A stretch of DNA of 20,242 nt from Tannerella sp. (GTDB taxonomy: Bacteria; Bacteroidota; Bacteroidia; Bacteroidales; Tannerellaceae). The stretch's first letter is position 1. Each line of letters starts with the position of its first letter. The position numbers were made by a program, and so were the translations under genes. This document shows positions 1 through 7,705 of this stretch, piece by piece. Under the pieces are notes generated by a model. The model saw only the letters and a program-made list of their open reading frames with translations, did not search any database and was not told where the DNA came from. The DNA is taken from contig JAIRYY010000160.1 in assembly GCA_031267485.1 (NCBI GenBank), positions 1 through 20,242 on the forward strand, given 5' to 3'.

Positions 1-4
1 GATT

Positions 5-1009
5 TTGAAAAGATATCATACTTTTGGCCTCCTGTTTATCCTCCTTGCGTCGTGGCCGGGAATGAAAATCCATGCACAACAGACGATAGTCGATCTGAAA
101 ATTGACGTGGCGGACATAATGATAGGCGAACAGACGATGCTCCACCTGAGCGTGACGACGGATAAGGACAAACAGGTTATCATTCCCCTGCCTGCCGACA
201 TGCTGATGGAGGGCGTGGAAGTGCTGCTCATTACGCCGCCGGATACGGCGGATATTAAAAACAACCGCATCCTGATCAATTATGATCTGGTGATTACGTC
301 TTTTGACTCATCCCTGTATCTTCTCCCGCCGTTCCTCGCGATTGATGGCCGCGATACGGTTTTTTCGGATCAGGTGGCGCTGAAAGTGTCGGTACCCGAT
401 GTCAATCTTGAGAACGCCGAAGAATATTACGATATTAAGGATATATGGCGGCCGCAGTTTGTGCTGGCGGATTATTACGCGCTTATCTACGGCATCCTGT
501 TTACGCTTTTTGTAATATGCATAATCGGATATTTCGTCCAGCGCATGCGTAACCGGCCGGAAAAAACGGCGAAAGTGAAAGAAGTGTCGACCCTGCCTCC
601 GCACGAACAGGCCATGAGGGAACTGAAAGACATACGCGAACGGAAATTATGGCAGCAGGGACGCAATAAAGAATATTACACGGAGATAACGGACACCCTG
701 AGGCGTTATATGTCCGCGCGTTACGGCGTCTCTGTAATGGAAAAGACATCGTCGGAGATTCTGGATGCTTTACGGGACGAGGAGCCGGGAAACAAAGAGG
801 TTTACGATACGCTGAAACAGATTCTCCAGCTGTCCGATTTCGTGAAGTTTGCCAAACTGCATCCGTTACCGGACGAAAACGACTTGAGCATGTTCAATGC
901 GAACCTGTTCGTCGAACGTACGAAACACATTGAGATTGCTGCAACTCCGCCGCAGGACGGCGACAGCGATGAAAAGGAAAATAAAATTGATGAATCGATT
1001 AATAATTAG
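5..1009 (+). CDS. Bat operon membrane-anchored accessory protein upstream of BatA
   Basis: Exported, membrane-anchored protein of about 334 residues. A signal peptide (residues 1-25, ending IHAQQ) leads into a beta-rich extracytoplasmic region (about 26-150), one membrane segment (about 157-178, before a basic QRMRNR stop-transfer) and a charged helical cytoplasmic domain (about 195-305). The cytoplasmic part carries motifs such as YYTEITDTLRRYMSARYG and FVKFAKLHPLP. That layout resembles the end of BatD, so I read the two as partners or distant paralogs. Genes of this kind sit between DUF58 and batA in Bacteroidota bat operons. Only 8 bases separate its stop from batA. The start is uncertain: TTG at base 5 gives a good signal peptide, but only four bases lie upstream and the frame stays open, so the true start could be outside the window. 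No enzymatic motif is visible. Confidence 0.75.
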   Translation: MKRYHTFGLLFILLASWPGMKIHAQQTIVDLKIDVADIMIGEQTMLHLSVTTDKDKQVIIPLPADMLMEGVEVLLITPPDTADIKNNRILINYDLVITSFDSSLYLLPPFLAIDGRDTVFSDQVALKVSVPDVNLENAEEYYDIKDIWRPQFVLADYYALIYGILFTLFVICIIGYFVQRMRNRPEKTAKVKEVSTLPPHEQAMRELKDIRERKLWQQGRNKEYYTEITDTLRRYMSARYGVSVMEKTSSEILDALRDEEPGNKEVYDTLKQILQLSDFVKFAKLHPLPDENDLSMFNANLFVERTKHIEIAATPPQDGDSDEKENKIDESINN

Positions 1010-1017
1010 ACAATAAT

Positions 1018-2007
1018 ATGATATTTGCGAATCCACATTATTTGTATTTACTGTTATTGCTGATTCCGCTCGCCGCATGGTATGTCCTGAAAGCACGAAA
1101 GAAACAGGCAAGCATACAGGTTTCTGCCATGCAGGCTTTCAAAACTCCGAAAGCGACGACGTGGAAAGTTTACGCACGTCACCTGCCTTTCGTCTTGCGC
1201 ATGATTGCCGTTGCGCTTGTCATCGTCATCCTGGCGCGTCCGCAGTCGACCAACAGCTGGGAGAACCGGAGCACGGAGGGTATAGACATCGTGCTTGTCA
1301 TGGATATTTCGGGCAGCATGCTCGCGGAAGACCTGAAGCCAAACCGCCTGGAGGCGGCCAAAAATGTCGCCGCCGCGTTTATTAACGGCCGCCCCAATGA
1401 TAATATCGGGCTGGTGGTGTTCTCCGGCGAGAGTTTTACGCAATGTCCGCTGACGACCGATCACGCCGTACTGCTCAACCTGTTTAAGGATATCCACAGC
1501 GGGATGATAAATGACGGGACGGCTATCGGCCTGGGACTTGCCAATGCAGTCAGCCGCATAAAAGACAGTCAGGCAAAATCGCGCGTCATCATCCTTCTTA
1601 CCGACGGCTCAAACAATATGGGCGAAATAGCGCCCGTGACAGCCTCCGAAATCGCCCGGACATTCGGCGTCCGCGTATATACGATTGGCGTCGGCACGCG
1701 CGGTGAGGCGCCCTATCCGTTTCAAACGCCTTTCGGCGGGGTGCAGTACCGCAATATACCGGTTGACATAGACGAACCGACGCTTCAGCAGATAGCTTCC
1801 ACTACCGGCGGACAATATTTCCGCGCCACGGACAATTCGAGCCTGAACGCCATATACCAGGAGATTGACCGGATGGAAAAGATTAAGATAAGCGTTCAGC
1901 AGTACAGCAGGAAACAGGAGGAATACAAGCCGCTGGCGCTGTGGCTCTTTGCCATTTTACTGCTTGAGCTGTTATTGAGAAATTCTTTATTGAGAAATAT
2001 ACCGTAA
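1018..2007 (+). CDS. batA: BatA, von Willebrand factor A membrane protein
   Basis: A 329-residue inner-membrane protein. Two N-terminal membrane segments (about 8-25 and 57-74) precede a von Willebrand A domain (about 89-285), and a third segment (about 306-320) closes the protein. The metal-ion-dependent adhesion site is complete: D96-x-S98-x-S100 in MDISGS, T168 in NDGTAI and D196 in LLTDG. It opens with NPHYLYLLLLLIP, typical of the BatA/BatB family. The vWA domain is expected to bind divalent metal and assemble with BatB and the TPR proteins. The bat locus was named for aerotolerance in Bacteroides fragilis, but the molecular activity is not established. The ATG lies 8 bases after the upstream stop with no clear Shine-Dalgarno, as is usual in this phylum. 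batB follows 14 bases after the stop. Confidence 0.92.
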   Translation: MIFANPHYLYLLLLLIPLAAWYVLKARKKQASIQVSAMQAFKTPKATTWKVYARHLPFVLRMIAVALVIVILARPQSTNSWENRSTEGIDIVLVMDISGSMLAEDLKPNRLEAAKNVAAAFINGRPNDNIGLVVFSGESFTQCPLTTDHAVLLNLFKDIHSGMINDGTAIGLGLANAVSRIKDSQAKSRVIILLTDGSNNMGEIAPVTASEIARTFGVRVYTIGVGTRGEAPYPFQTPFGGVQYRNIPVDIDEPTLQQIASTTGGQYFRATDNSSLNAIYQEIDRMEKIKISVQQYSRKQEEYKPLALWLFAILLLELLLRNSLLRNIP

Positions 2008-2021
2008 AAAATTAAAAAGTT

Positions 2022-3038
2022 ATGTTTCGATTTGCACACCCTGAATACCTGTATTTACTGTTAATACTTCCCGTACTGTTTTTCTTCTATCTCTACGTTG
2101 TAAGAGCCGGAAAAAAAGCGATAAAAAAATACGGAGCGCCGGAGCTTGTTGCGGCCTTGATGCCCGAAGCGTCACCCAAACGCCGGCGGCTGAAATATTT
2201 CTTTCTGTTTCTGTCGATAACGGTAGTGATATTCATCATTGCCGGCCCGCAGTTCGGTTCCAAACTTGAAACGGTTAAGCGCCAGGGCATCGAAGTGATG
2301 ATTTGCCTGGATGTGTCAAACTCAATGCTTGCGCAGGACATAACGCCAAACCGCCTGGAAAAAGCCAAACAGATGCTTTCACGCCTGGCGGACGACCTGA
2401 ACAACGACAAGATGGGTTTGATTGTTTTTGCCGGCGACGCTTTTACGCAAATCCCCATTACATCGGATTATCTTTCGGCAAAAATGTTCCTCCCGTCCAT
2501 CACCCCGTCCATGGTGTCGACGCAGGGAACGGCAATCGAATCGGCCATCGGCCTTGCGATGCGTTCGTTTACGCCGGATGAAAACACAAGCAAGACCATC
2601 GTGCTTATTACCGACGGCGAAAACCACGAGGGCAACGCTGTGCAGGAAGCGGCAAATGCGGCGGAGAAAGGGGTAAAAGTCAATATTGTAGGCATTGGAG
2701 ACCCGAAAGGCACTCCGATACCTCTGGGCAATAATGATTACATGAAAGATAATGCCGGGAATGTCGTAATCACACAGCTCAACGAAGCGATGTGCCGGGA
2801 AATTGCGCAGGCCGGCAATGGACTGTATGTGCGGGCGGATAATACAAATTCAGCGCTCAGAACCTTGCAAAACGAACTTGGCAAAATGTCCAAATCGGAA
2901 ATTGAGAGCCAGGTCTATGCGGAATACGACGAACAGTTCCCGACGCTGGCATGGATTACCCTTGTCATTCTCATCGTGGAGTTTCTCATCTCGGAACGCC
3001 GGAACAGACTGTTCAGGAATGTAAAACTGTTTTCTTAA
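2022..3038 (+). CDS. batB: BatB, von Willebrand factor A membrane protein
   Basis: A 338-residue paralog of BatA with the same plan: membrane segments at about 8-26 and 58-74, a vWA domain (about 88-285) and a C-terminal membrane segment (about 308-323). The MIDAS residues are intact: D97-x-S99-x-S101 in LDVSNS, T170 in TQGTA and D198 in LITDG. It starts MFRFAHPEYLYLLLILP, parallel to BatA's NPHYLY start, which supports the ATG chosen. Two consecutive vWA genes are the hallmark of the bat operon, and the products probably form a heteromeric complex at the inner membrane. Spacing to batC is 15 bases. Family assignment is secure; the biochemical role is inferred from the operon. Confidence 0.92.
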   Translation: MFRFAHPEYLYLLLILPVLFFFYLYVVRAGKKAIKKYGAPELVAALMPEASPKRRRLKYFFLFLSITVVIFIIAGPQFGSKLETVKRQGIEVMICLDVSNSMLAQDITPNRLEKAKQMLSRLADDLNNDKMGLIVFAGDAFTQIPITSDYLSAKMFLPSITPSMVSTQGTAIESAIGLAMRSFTPDENTSKTIVLITDGENHEGNAVQEAANAAEKGVKVNIVGIGDPKGTPIPLGNNDYMKDNAGNVVITQLNEAMCREIAQAGNGLYVRADNTNSALRTLQNELGKMSKSEIESQVYAEYDEQFPTLAWITLVILIVEFLISERRNRLFRNVKLFS

Positions 3039-3053
3039 CTTTCTTTTGACAGG

Positions 3054-3848
3054 ATGAATAGGATAAATATTGAAAGAAAAATAAGCGCCTTACTGGCTGC
3101 GTTTCTCCTGTGCGCCACTACCGTCGCCGCACAGAAAGCGGAACGTAAGAACGTTCGCGACGGTAATAAGGAATACCGGCAGGATAAATATACGGAGGCC
3201 GAAGTGGCATACCGCAAAAGTATTGAAGTGAACCCGCGCTCCGTGGAGGGAATCTACAATCTCGGCAATACGCTCTACAAACAGGAAAAATATCCCGAAG
3301 CCGCCGAACAGTATCAACTCATTGCCGGACAGGGCGAACGCCTTATGCAGGAAGATCCGGATAATAATGCCCAACGGCTTGCCCACGTGTTTCATAACCT
3401 TGGCAACATAGGCATGAAGACGCAGGAATACCAGAAGAGCGTGGAAGCGTACAAACAGTCGTTACGCTTAAATCCCATTAACGACGAAACCCGTTATAAT
3501 CTTGCCCTGGCCCAGAAACTGCTGCAAGACCAGCAACAGCAGCAGCAACAACAGGATCAGGATCAGGACAAACAGGACCAGCAGGATCAGGACCAACAGG
3601 AGCAAGATAAACAAGACCAGCAGGACCAGCAGGACAAACAGGAACAGCAGAATCAGGAACAGCAACAGCAGCAGCAGAACGAGCAGCAAAAGACTCAGGA
3701 AGAACCGCAGCCGAACGAGCAGATGAGCCGTGATAATGCGCAGCAGATGCTTGATGCGTTCCTCCAGGATGAAAAAGATACGCAGGAAAAAGTCAAGAAA
3801 GCGCAGATGCAGAAACAGCAGAGCCGCAAGAGAGAAAAACAGTGGTAA
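3054..3848 (+). CDS. batC: BatC, TPR protein with Gln/Asp-rich tail
   Basis: A 264-residue exported TPR protein. An N-terminal signal sequence (about 8-27, ending ATTVAAQ) is followed by about three tetratricopeptide units (about 34-67, 68-100 and 111-144; for example YNLGNTLYKQEKYPEAAEQY). Residues about 158-225 form a low-complexity stretch of Gln, Asp, Lys and Glu, then a short basic C terminus ends in KREKQW. TPR domains are protein-binding scaffolds, and BatC is thought to work with BatA, BatB, BatD and BatE on the periplasmic side. The Gln-rich tail is known in other BatC proteins, though its length varies. The start follows the batB stop by 15 bases, with an AGG just before the ATG. 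Assignment rests on domain content and position. Confidence 0.9.
   Translation: MNRINIERKISALLAAFLLCATTVAAQKAERKNVRDGNKEYRQDKYTEAEVAYRKSIEVNPRSVEGIYNLGNTLYKQEKYPEAAEQYQLIAGQGERLMQEDPDNNAQRLAHVFHNLGNIGMKTQEYQKSVEAYKQSLRLNPINDETRYNLALAQKLLQDQQQQQQQQDQDQDKQDQQDQDQQEQDKQDQQDQQDKQEQQNQEQQQQQQNEQQKTQEEPQPNEQMSRDNAQQMLDAFLQDEKDTQEKVKKAQMQKQQSRKREKQW
3526..3700 (+). repeat. In-frame CAG/CAA/GAC-type low-complexity tract in batC
   Basis: About 175 bases made almost only of CAG, CAA, GAC, GAT, GAA and AAA codons, encoding the Gln/Asp/Lys-rich tail of BatC. CAG and CAA are mixed, so it is not a perfect microsatellite. Length changes would most often be multiples of three and keep the frame. Confidence 0.85.
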
Positions 3849-3860
3849 AACATAAAAATT

Positions 3861-5711
3861 ATGATAATGAAAAAATTCGTTTTGTTCATCATTTTGATAA
3901 TGTCTGCCGTATCAGGCATGCGGTTGAAAGCGGACGATGTGACATTTAAGGCAACTGCTCCGCCGGCCGTTGTCACAGGCTCGCAATTTCGGCTGGTGTA
4001 TGAGGTGAACGTTTCCAATAGTACGGATTTCAGGCTTCCGCCGGGCTTAGAGGATAATTTTGACCTGCTGATGGGGCCAAGTCCGTCGACAAACCGGAGT
4101 TTTATTTACGAAAACGGCAAAAGTACAAGTTCCGTTTCAACAACCTATACCTGCATTATGATGCCGAAAAAAGAAGGCGCATTTGAACTGGAACCGGCAA
4201 CCGTAAAAATAGGCAATGCGGAATACAAATCCAATAAGTTGACAATAAAGGTATTGCCGCCGGATCAGGCGTCGCAGCAGGGTGGGGGAGTGCAACAGCA
4301 AAGCGGCGGCGGTGGCGGCAATCAGGCCGCATCGCCGGGCGTAAGCGCCGAAAATATATTCATGCGCATGATTGTATCGAACCGCAGCGTATATGAACAG
4401 GAGGGTTTTCTCGTAACATTCAAACTTTATTCGCTTGTCGATGTGACGTCTATTGACAACGCTAAATTCCCCGAGTTCGAGGGTTTCCTTGCGCAGGATA
4501 TTGAATTGAATAACAATCAATTAGTGCTCGAAAATTATAACGGGCGCAATTATCAGACGCTTGTGCTGAAACAAACCGTCCTGTATCCGCAGCGGTCGGG
4601 AAAGATTGAGATAGGAAAGGGGACGATACGCGCCATAATCCGTGTGCGCAATCAAACGCGCAGCCGCGGCTTCTTTGACAGCTTCTTCGATTATCAGGAT
4701 GTCGCAAAAGAACTCGTCTCACCGCCGGCCGCAATAGATGTCAAGCCCCTGCCTCCCGGCAAACCGGCGTCGTTCTCGGGCGCGGTAGGCAATTTCACGA
4801 TGAGTTCGGATATTAGCCGGACGGAACTGAAAGCTAATGAGGCTGTCACCCTCAAGCTGACGGTCAAGGGTAACGGGAATATAAAACTTCTCAAAAACCC
4901 GGAAGTCAGGTTCCCGAACGATTTTGAAATATACGACCCGAAAGTCGATAATAACATCCGCGTCTCCGCGGCGGGAGCGAGCGGGACAAAAACAATCGAA
5001 TATATGGCTATTCCGCGTTATGCGGGCGACTTTGAAATACCGGCCGTCAACTTTTCATATTTCGACACTAAGGCGGGCGCCTACAAAACGCTTTCCTCCG
5101 AACCTTTCAGGCTGCAGGTCGAAAAGGGTGAGGAAGGCTCGGAAGCGCCTGTGGTATCGAACTTTACCAACCGCGAAAATGTGAAATTTCTCGGAAAGGA
5201 TATCCGTTACATAAAAATAAACAATGTCCATTTTGTGTCGGCCAGGGAAATATTTTTCGGTTCGTTCCTGTACGTCGTCGCCTATCTGATGATTACCGTC
5301 CTGTTTATCGTGTTCTTCATTATTTACCGCAAACAGGTGAAGGAAAATTCAAATATAGCGCTCGTGCGTACGAAGAAAGCGAATAAAATGGCTGTCAAGA
5401 GACTGAAACAGGCCGAAAAACTCCTCAAAGATAATCGGGAAGAGGCGTTCTACGAGGAAGTTTTACGCGCCCTCTGGGGATACCTGAGCGATAAGCTGAA
5501 TATGCCCCAGTCCGAACTCACAAAGGAAAACGTGGCGGCAGAACTGGCCGGTTCCGGCGTGGACGGGGCGCTCACAAACGAGTTCCTGGAAATCATAAAC
5601 ACCTGCGAATTTGCCCGCTATGCGCCGAACCGGACATCCGGAGCGATGGATAAACTGTTTGCGGAGACGGTCGATGCAATCGGTAAGATGGAAAATACAA
5701 TAAAAAAATAA
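3861..5711 (+). CDS. batD: BatD, large exported membrane-anchored protein
   Basis: A 616-residue protein with a signal peptide (about 1-25), a long beta-rich extracytoplasmic region (about 26-460), one membrane segment (about 464-489) and a cytoplasmic helical domain (about 490-616). The first module (about 27-132) ends at a Gln/Gly-rich linker (about 136-156, GGGVQQQSGGGGGNQ), and further beta modules follow, including SGAVGNFTMSSDISR. This is the architecture of the BatD family (PF13584, oxygen tolerance). It should expose Ig-like modules to the periplasm and tie them to BatA/BatB. Its C-terminal part (FYEEVLRALWGYLSDKLN ... FARYAPN) resembles that of the first protein in the window. ATG at 3861 and ATG at 3867 are both possible starts; the second gives MKKFVLF, a more typical signal peptide. 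batE begins one base after the stop. Confidence 0.92.
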   Translation: MIMKKFVLFIILIMSAVSGMRLKADDVTFKATAPPAVVTGSQFRLVYEVNVSNSTDFRLPPGLEDNFDLLMGPSPSTNRSFIYENGKSTSSVSTTYTCIMMPKKEGAFELEPATVKIGNAEYKSNKLTIKVLPPDQASQQGGGVQQQSGGGGGNQAASPGVSAENIFMRMIVSNRSVYEQEGFLVTFKLYSLVDVTSIDNAKFPEFEGFLAQDIELNNNQLVLENYNGRNYQTLVLKQTVLYPQRSGKIEIGKGTIRAIIRVRNQTRSRGFFDSFFDYQDVAKELVSPPAAIDVKPLPPGKPASFSGAVGNFTMSSDISRTELKANEAVTLKLTVKGNGNIKLLKNPEVRFPNDFEIYDPKVDNNIRVSAAGASGTKTIEYMAIPRYAGDFEIPAVNFSYFDTKAGAYKTLSSEPFRLQVEKGEEGSEAPVVSNFTNRENVKFLGKDIRYIKINNVHFVSAREIFFGSFLYVVAYLMITVLFIVFFIIYRKQVKENSNIALVRTKKANKMAVKRLKQAEKLLKDNREEAFYEEVLRALWGYLSDKLNMPQSELTKENVAAELAGSGVDGALTNEFLEIINTCEFARYAPNRTSGAMDKLFAETVDAIGKMENTIKK

Positions 5712-5712
5712 G

Positions 5713-6483
5713 ATGAAAATTATGCGGAATATAAGTAGAAAAATCATCGGATTATTCATGCTGTGCGGATTATACATCCACGTGTCCGCACAGGAGGCTG
5801 ACATAAAAGCCGCCGAAACGGCATACGCATCGGAATCGTATGAGCAGGCAATCGAACTGTATGAGTCTGTCATAAAGAACTATGGAGATTCGTTCGAATT
5901 GTACTATAATCTTGGGAACGCCTACTACAAGACGGGAAAGATTGCTCGCGCGATTCTCAATTACGAGCGTGCACTGCTTATAAAACCGGGGGATGGCGAT
6001 ATCCGTTTCAACCTGGAGATGGCCCGGCAGCAGACGGTCGACAAAATAGAGCCGCTGGAGGAATTTTTCCTGAATACATGGTTTCGTTCCGTGCAGAATC
6101 TGATAAGCGTGGATTCGTGGGCGACCGCCGGCATCGTCTGTTTTGTCATGTTCATCTTCTGCCTCGTGCTGTATTTCTTCTCCAAATGGATGCGCCTTAA
6201 AAAGTTGGGGTTTTACCTCGGCTTACTGCTGTTTGCCGGCGTTATATTTGCAAACATATTTGCATATAATCAGAAAAAAGAACTCATTAACCGCAACGGC
6301 GCCATCGTTTTCACCCCTACGGTTACGGTAAAAAGTTCACCGGACAATAGCGGCACGGATTTGTTTGTCCTGCACGAGGGGACGAAAGTCTTCATCCGGA
6401 GCGCTGTCGGCGACTGGATAGAGATTGTGTTTGAAAACGGAAATGTGGGATGGATAAATAAAAAGGATATTACCGTAATATGA
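5713..6483 (+). CDS. batE: BatE, TPR and SH3-like membrane protein
   Basis: A 256-residue protein. After a signal-like segment (about 10-26, ending HVSAQ) come two TPR units (about 28-100; YYNLGNAYYKTGKIARAILNYERAL), two membrane segments (about 137-158 and 165-186) and a C-terminal bacterial SH3-like domain (about 192-256; TVKSSPDNSGTDLFVLHEGT, ending GWINKKDI). This TPR, double membrane, SH3b order is typical of BatE, the last gene of the aerotolerance operon. SH3b domains often bind peptides or cell-wall material, which suggests a periplasmic contact, but that is inference. The one-base gap to batD argues for coupled translation. ATG at 5713 gives MKIMRN; the internal ATG at 5722 is an alternative. 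Confidence 0.9.
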   Translation: MKIMRNISRKIIGLFMLCGLYIHVSAQEADIKAAETAYASESYEQAIELYESVIKNYGDSFELYYNLGNAYYKTGKIARAILNYERALLIKPGDGDIRFNLEMARQQTVDKIEPLEEFFLNTWFRSVQNLISVDSWATAGIVCFVMFIFCLVLYFFSKWMRLKKLGFYLGLLLFAGVIFANIFAYNQKKELINRNGAIVFTPTVTVKSSPDNSGTDLFVLHEGTKVFIRSAVGDWIEIVFENGNVGWINKKDITVI

Positions 6484-6486
6484 TAT

Positions 6487-7218
6487 ATGCTGGAAAGGAT
6501 ACTTGATTATGAACATGATGCATTTATCTGGCTGAACAGTCATCATACGCCTTTTGAAAATCAGTTTATGTGGCTGTTTTCCGGCAAGGTGACATGGATT
6601 CCTCTGGTAGTCGTGTTTGTCGCAGCGCTTTTCTATAAAAACCTGAAGCATTGGAAAGAGACGTTTCTCATACTCGCTGCGATAGCTCTGGTTGTAACGC
6701 TGTGCGACCAGTTTTCTTCCGGCATCTGCAAACCTTTGTTTTTCCGCTTCCGGCCGACGCATCATCCGGAGTTTATGGATGAGGTGCAGACCGTTTTCGG
6801 TTACCGCGGCGGCAGTTACGGTTTCATATCGAGCCATGCGACCAACGCGTTCGGCTTTGTCACGCTGACCGCCCTCATCTTCCGCTATCGTTTTTATTCT
6901 ATCATGCTGTGTTTGTGGGCAACCGTCAATTCGTACAGCCGGATTTACCTCGGCGTGCATTTCCTTTCCGACATAATACCCGGAATTGTTGCGGGGAGTC
7001 TTTTCGGATGGCTCGTTTACAGGCTGTATCTTTTTGCCCGTAAAAAATTATTCGCGAATGATGCCGCCTTAGCCGGTTCCGGTGAAATCTTACCGTCCAT
7101 ATATGCCCGCAACCGGATTGACATCATCCTGTACATGCTGATTCTGACAATTGCCGCAATGCTGATATTGAGCCTGTTATCCTCCATTAATCTCATACCG
7201 GCGATAACCGTCAAATAA
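6487..7218 (+). CDS. PAP2-family membrane phosphatase
   Basis: A 243-residue polytopic membrane protein of the type 2 phosphatidic acid phosphatase superfamily. All three signature motifs are present: K82-x6-R89-P90 (KPLFFRFRP), S115-S116-H117 (the PSGH-like motif, here ISSHA) and S151-R152-x5-H158-x3-D162 (SRIYLGVHFLSD), with H158 the expected nucleophile. Such enzymes remove phosphate from lipids: undecaprenyl pyrophosphate, phosphatidylglycerophosphate or lipid A. Sequence alone does not choose among them. The motifs should face the periplasm. The gene starts 3 bases after batE stops, so it is almost certainly on the bat transcript. A final membrane segment (about 212-235) lies beyond the catalytic core. 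The stop is followed by a T8 run (7250-7257) but no convincing hairpin. Confidence 0.9.
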   Translation: MLERILDYEHDAFIWLNSHHTPFENQFMWLFSGKVTWIPLVVVFVAALFYKNLKHWKETFLILAAIALVVTLCDQFSSGICKPLFFRFRPTHHPEFMDEVQTVFGYRGGSYGFISSHATNAFGFVTLTALIFRYRFYSIMLCLWATVNSYSRIYLGVHFLSDIIPGIVAGSLFGWLVYRLYLFARKKLFANDAALAGSGEILPSIYARNRIDIILYMLILTIAAMLILSLLSSINLIPAITVK

Positions 7219-7266
7219 CATGTTTAAGAATGATGTCGTAAAGCATAAGTTTTTTTTGCGCATAAA

Positions 7267-7298
7267 TTTGGACAGAAGAAAAATAGTTGTTATTTTCG
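7267..7298 (+). promoter_or_regulatory. Predicted -33/-7 promoter for the small HTH gene
   Basis: TTTG at 7267-7270 and TATTTTCG at 7291-7298 are separated by exactly 20 bases. This fits the Bacteroides consensus TTTG-N19-21-TAnnTTTG with one mismatch in the -7 box. A start site near 7305 would give a leader of about 40 bases before the ATG at 7344. Confidence 0.5.
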
Positions 7299-7343
7299 GG
7301 ACATTATTCAACAAATGGAGTATTAATAAAAAATATTTTGACC

Positions 7344-7619
7344 ATGACAAGAACAATCACATTTAACGAGCTTCGTGACATCAAAGATCGTTTACCGGAC
7401 GGTTCCATGCATTGCATCGCAGATGAATTGGGCGTTAGTGTAGAAACTGTCCGTAATTATTTCGGAGGATACAACTTTAAAGACGGCAAAAGTTGCGGAT
7501 TGCACATAGAGCCGGGACCGAACGGCGGAATCGTTGTATTGAGTGACACGGCGATACTGGAACGGGCGCTCAAGATGCTGGAAGAGGTAAGCGCCCCCAT
7601 TGCTATGGCAGAGGCCTGA
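7344..7619 (+). CDS. Small helix-turn-helix DNA-binding protein
   Basis: A 91-residue cytosolic protein with a helix-turn-helix at about residues 21-43 (MHCIADELGVSVETVRNYFGG), followed by a short basic/glycine region and a C-terminal helix (DTAILERALKMLEE). Similar short conserved DNA-binding proteins are common in Bacteroidales; I know of no defined target. I chose ATG 7344, beginning MTRTITFNELRDIKD. The open frame reaches back to 7287, but the predicted promoter ends at 7298, so the longer form would start inside it. The gene has its own promoter and a strong terminator nine bases after its stop, so it appears monocistronic, which suits an independently controlled regulator or nucleoid-associated protein. 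Function beyond DNA binding is unknown. Confidence 0.82.
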   Translation: MTRTITFNELRDIKDRLPDGSMHCIADELGVSVETVRNYFGGYNFKDGKSCGLHIEPGPNGGIVVLSDTAILERALKMLEEVSAPIAMAEA

Positions 7620-7627
7620 CCCCCTAA

Positions 7628-7665
7628 AAAAAATCCCCGAATGGTTATCCGTAAAGGGATTTTTT
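7628..7665 (+). terminator. Rho-independent terminator after the HTH gene
   Basis: Perfect 10-base inverted repeat, AAAAAATCCC (7628-7637) and GGGATTTTTT (7656-7665), with an 18-base loop. The right arm supplies the U-tract. It begins nine bases after the TGA at 7619. Because the arm is A-rich on the other side, it could work in both directions. Confidence 0.8.
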
Positions 7666-7705
7666 AATATATCCACTTGATTAACAACGAATAAAATAAA
7701 GACAG

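Noticed and set aside
3468..3689. Minus-strand frame of almost only Leu, Val and Ile, like a membrane protein
   Set aside because: It is the complement of the Gln/Asp codons in batC; the hydrophobic look is an artefact.
7287..7343. Longer start for the small HTH protein
   Set aside because: It would begin inside the predicted -7 box, and the family-like N terminus begins at ATG 7344.
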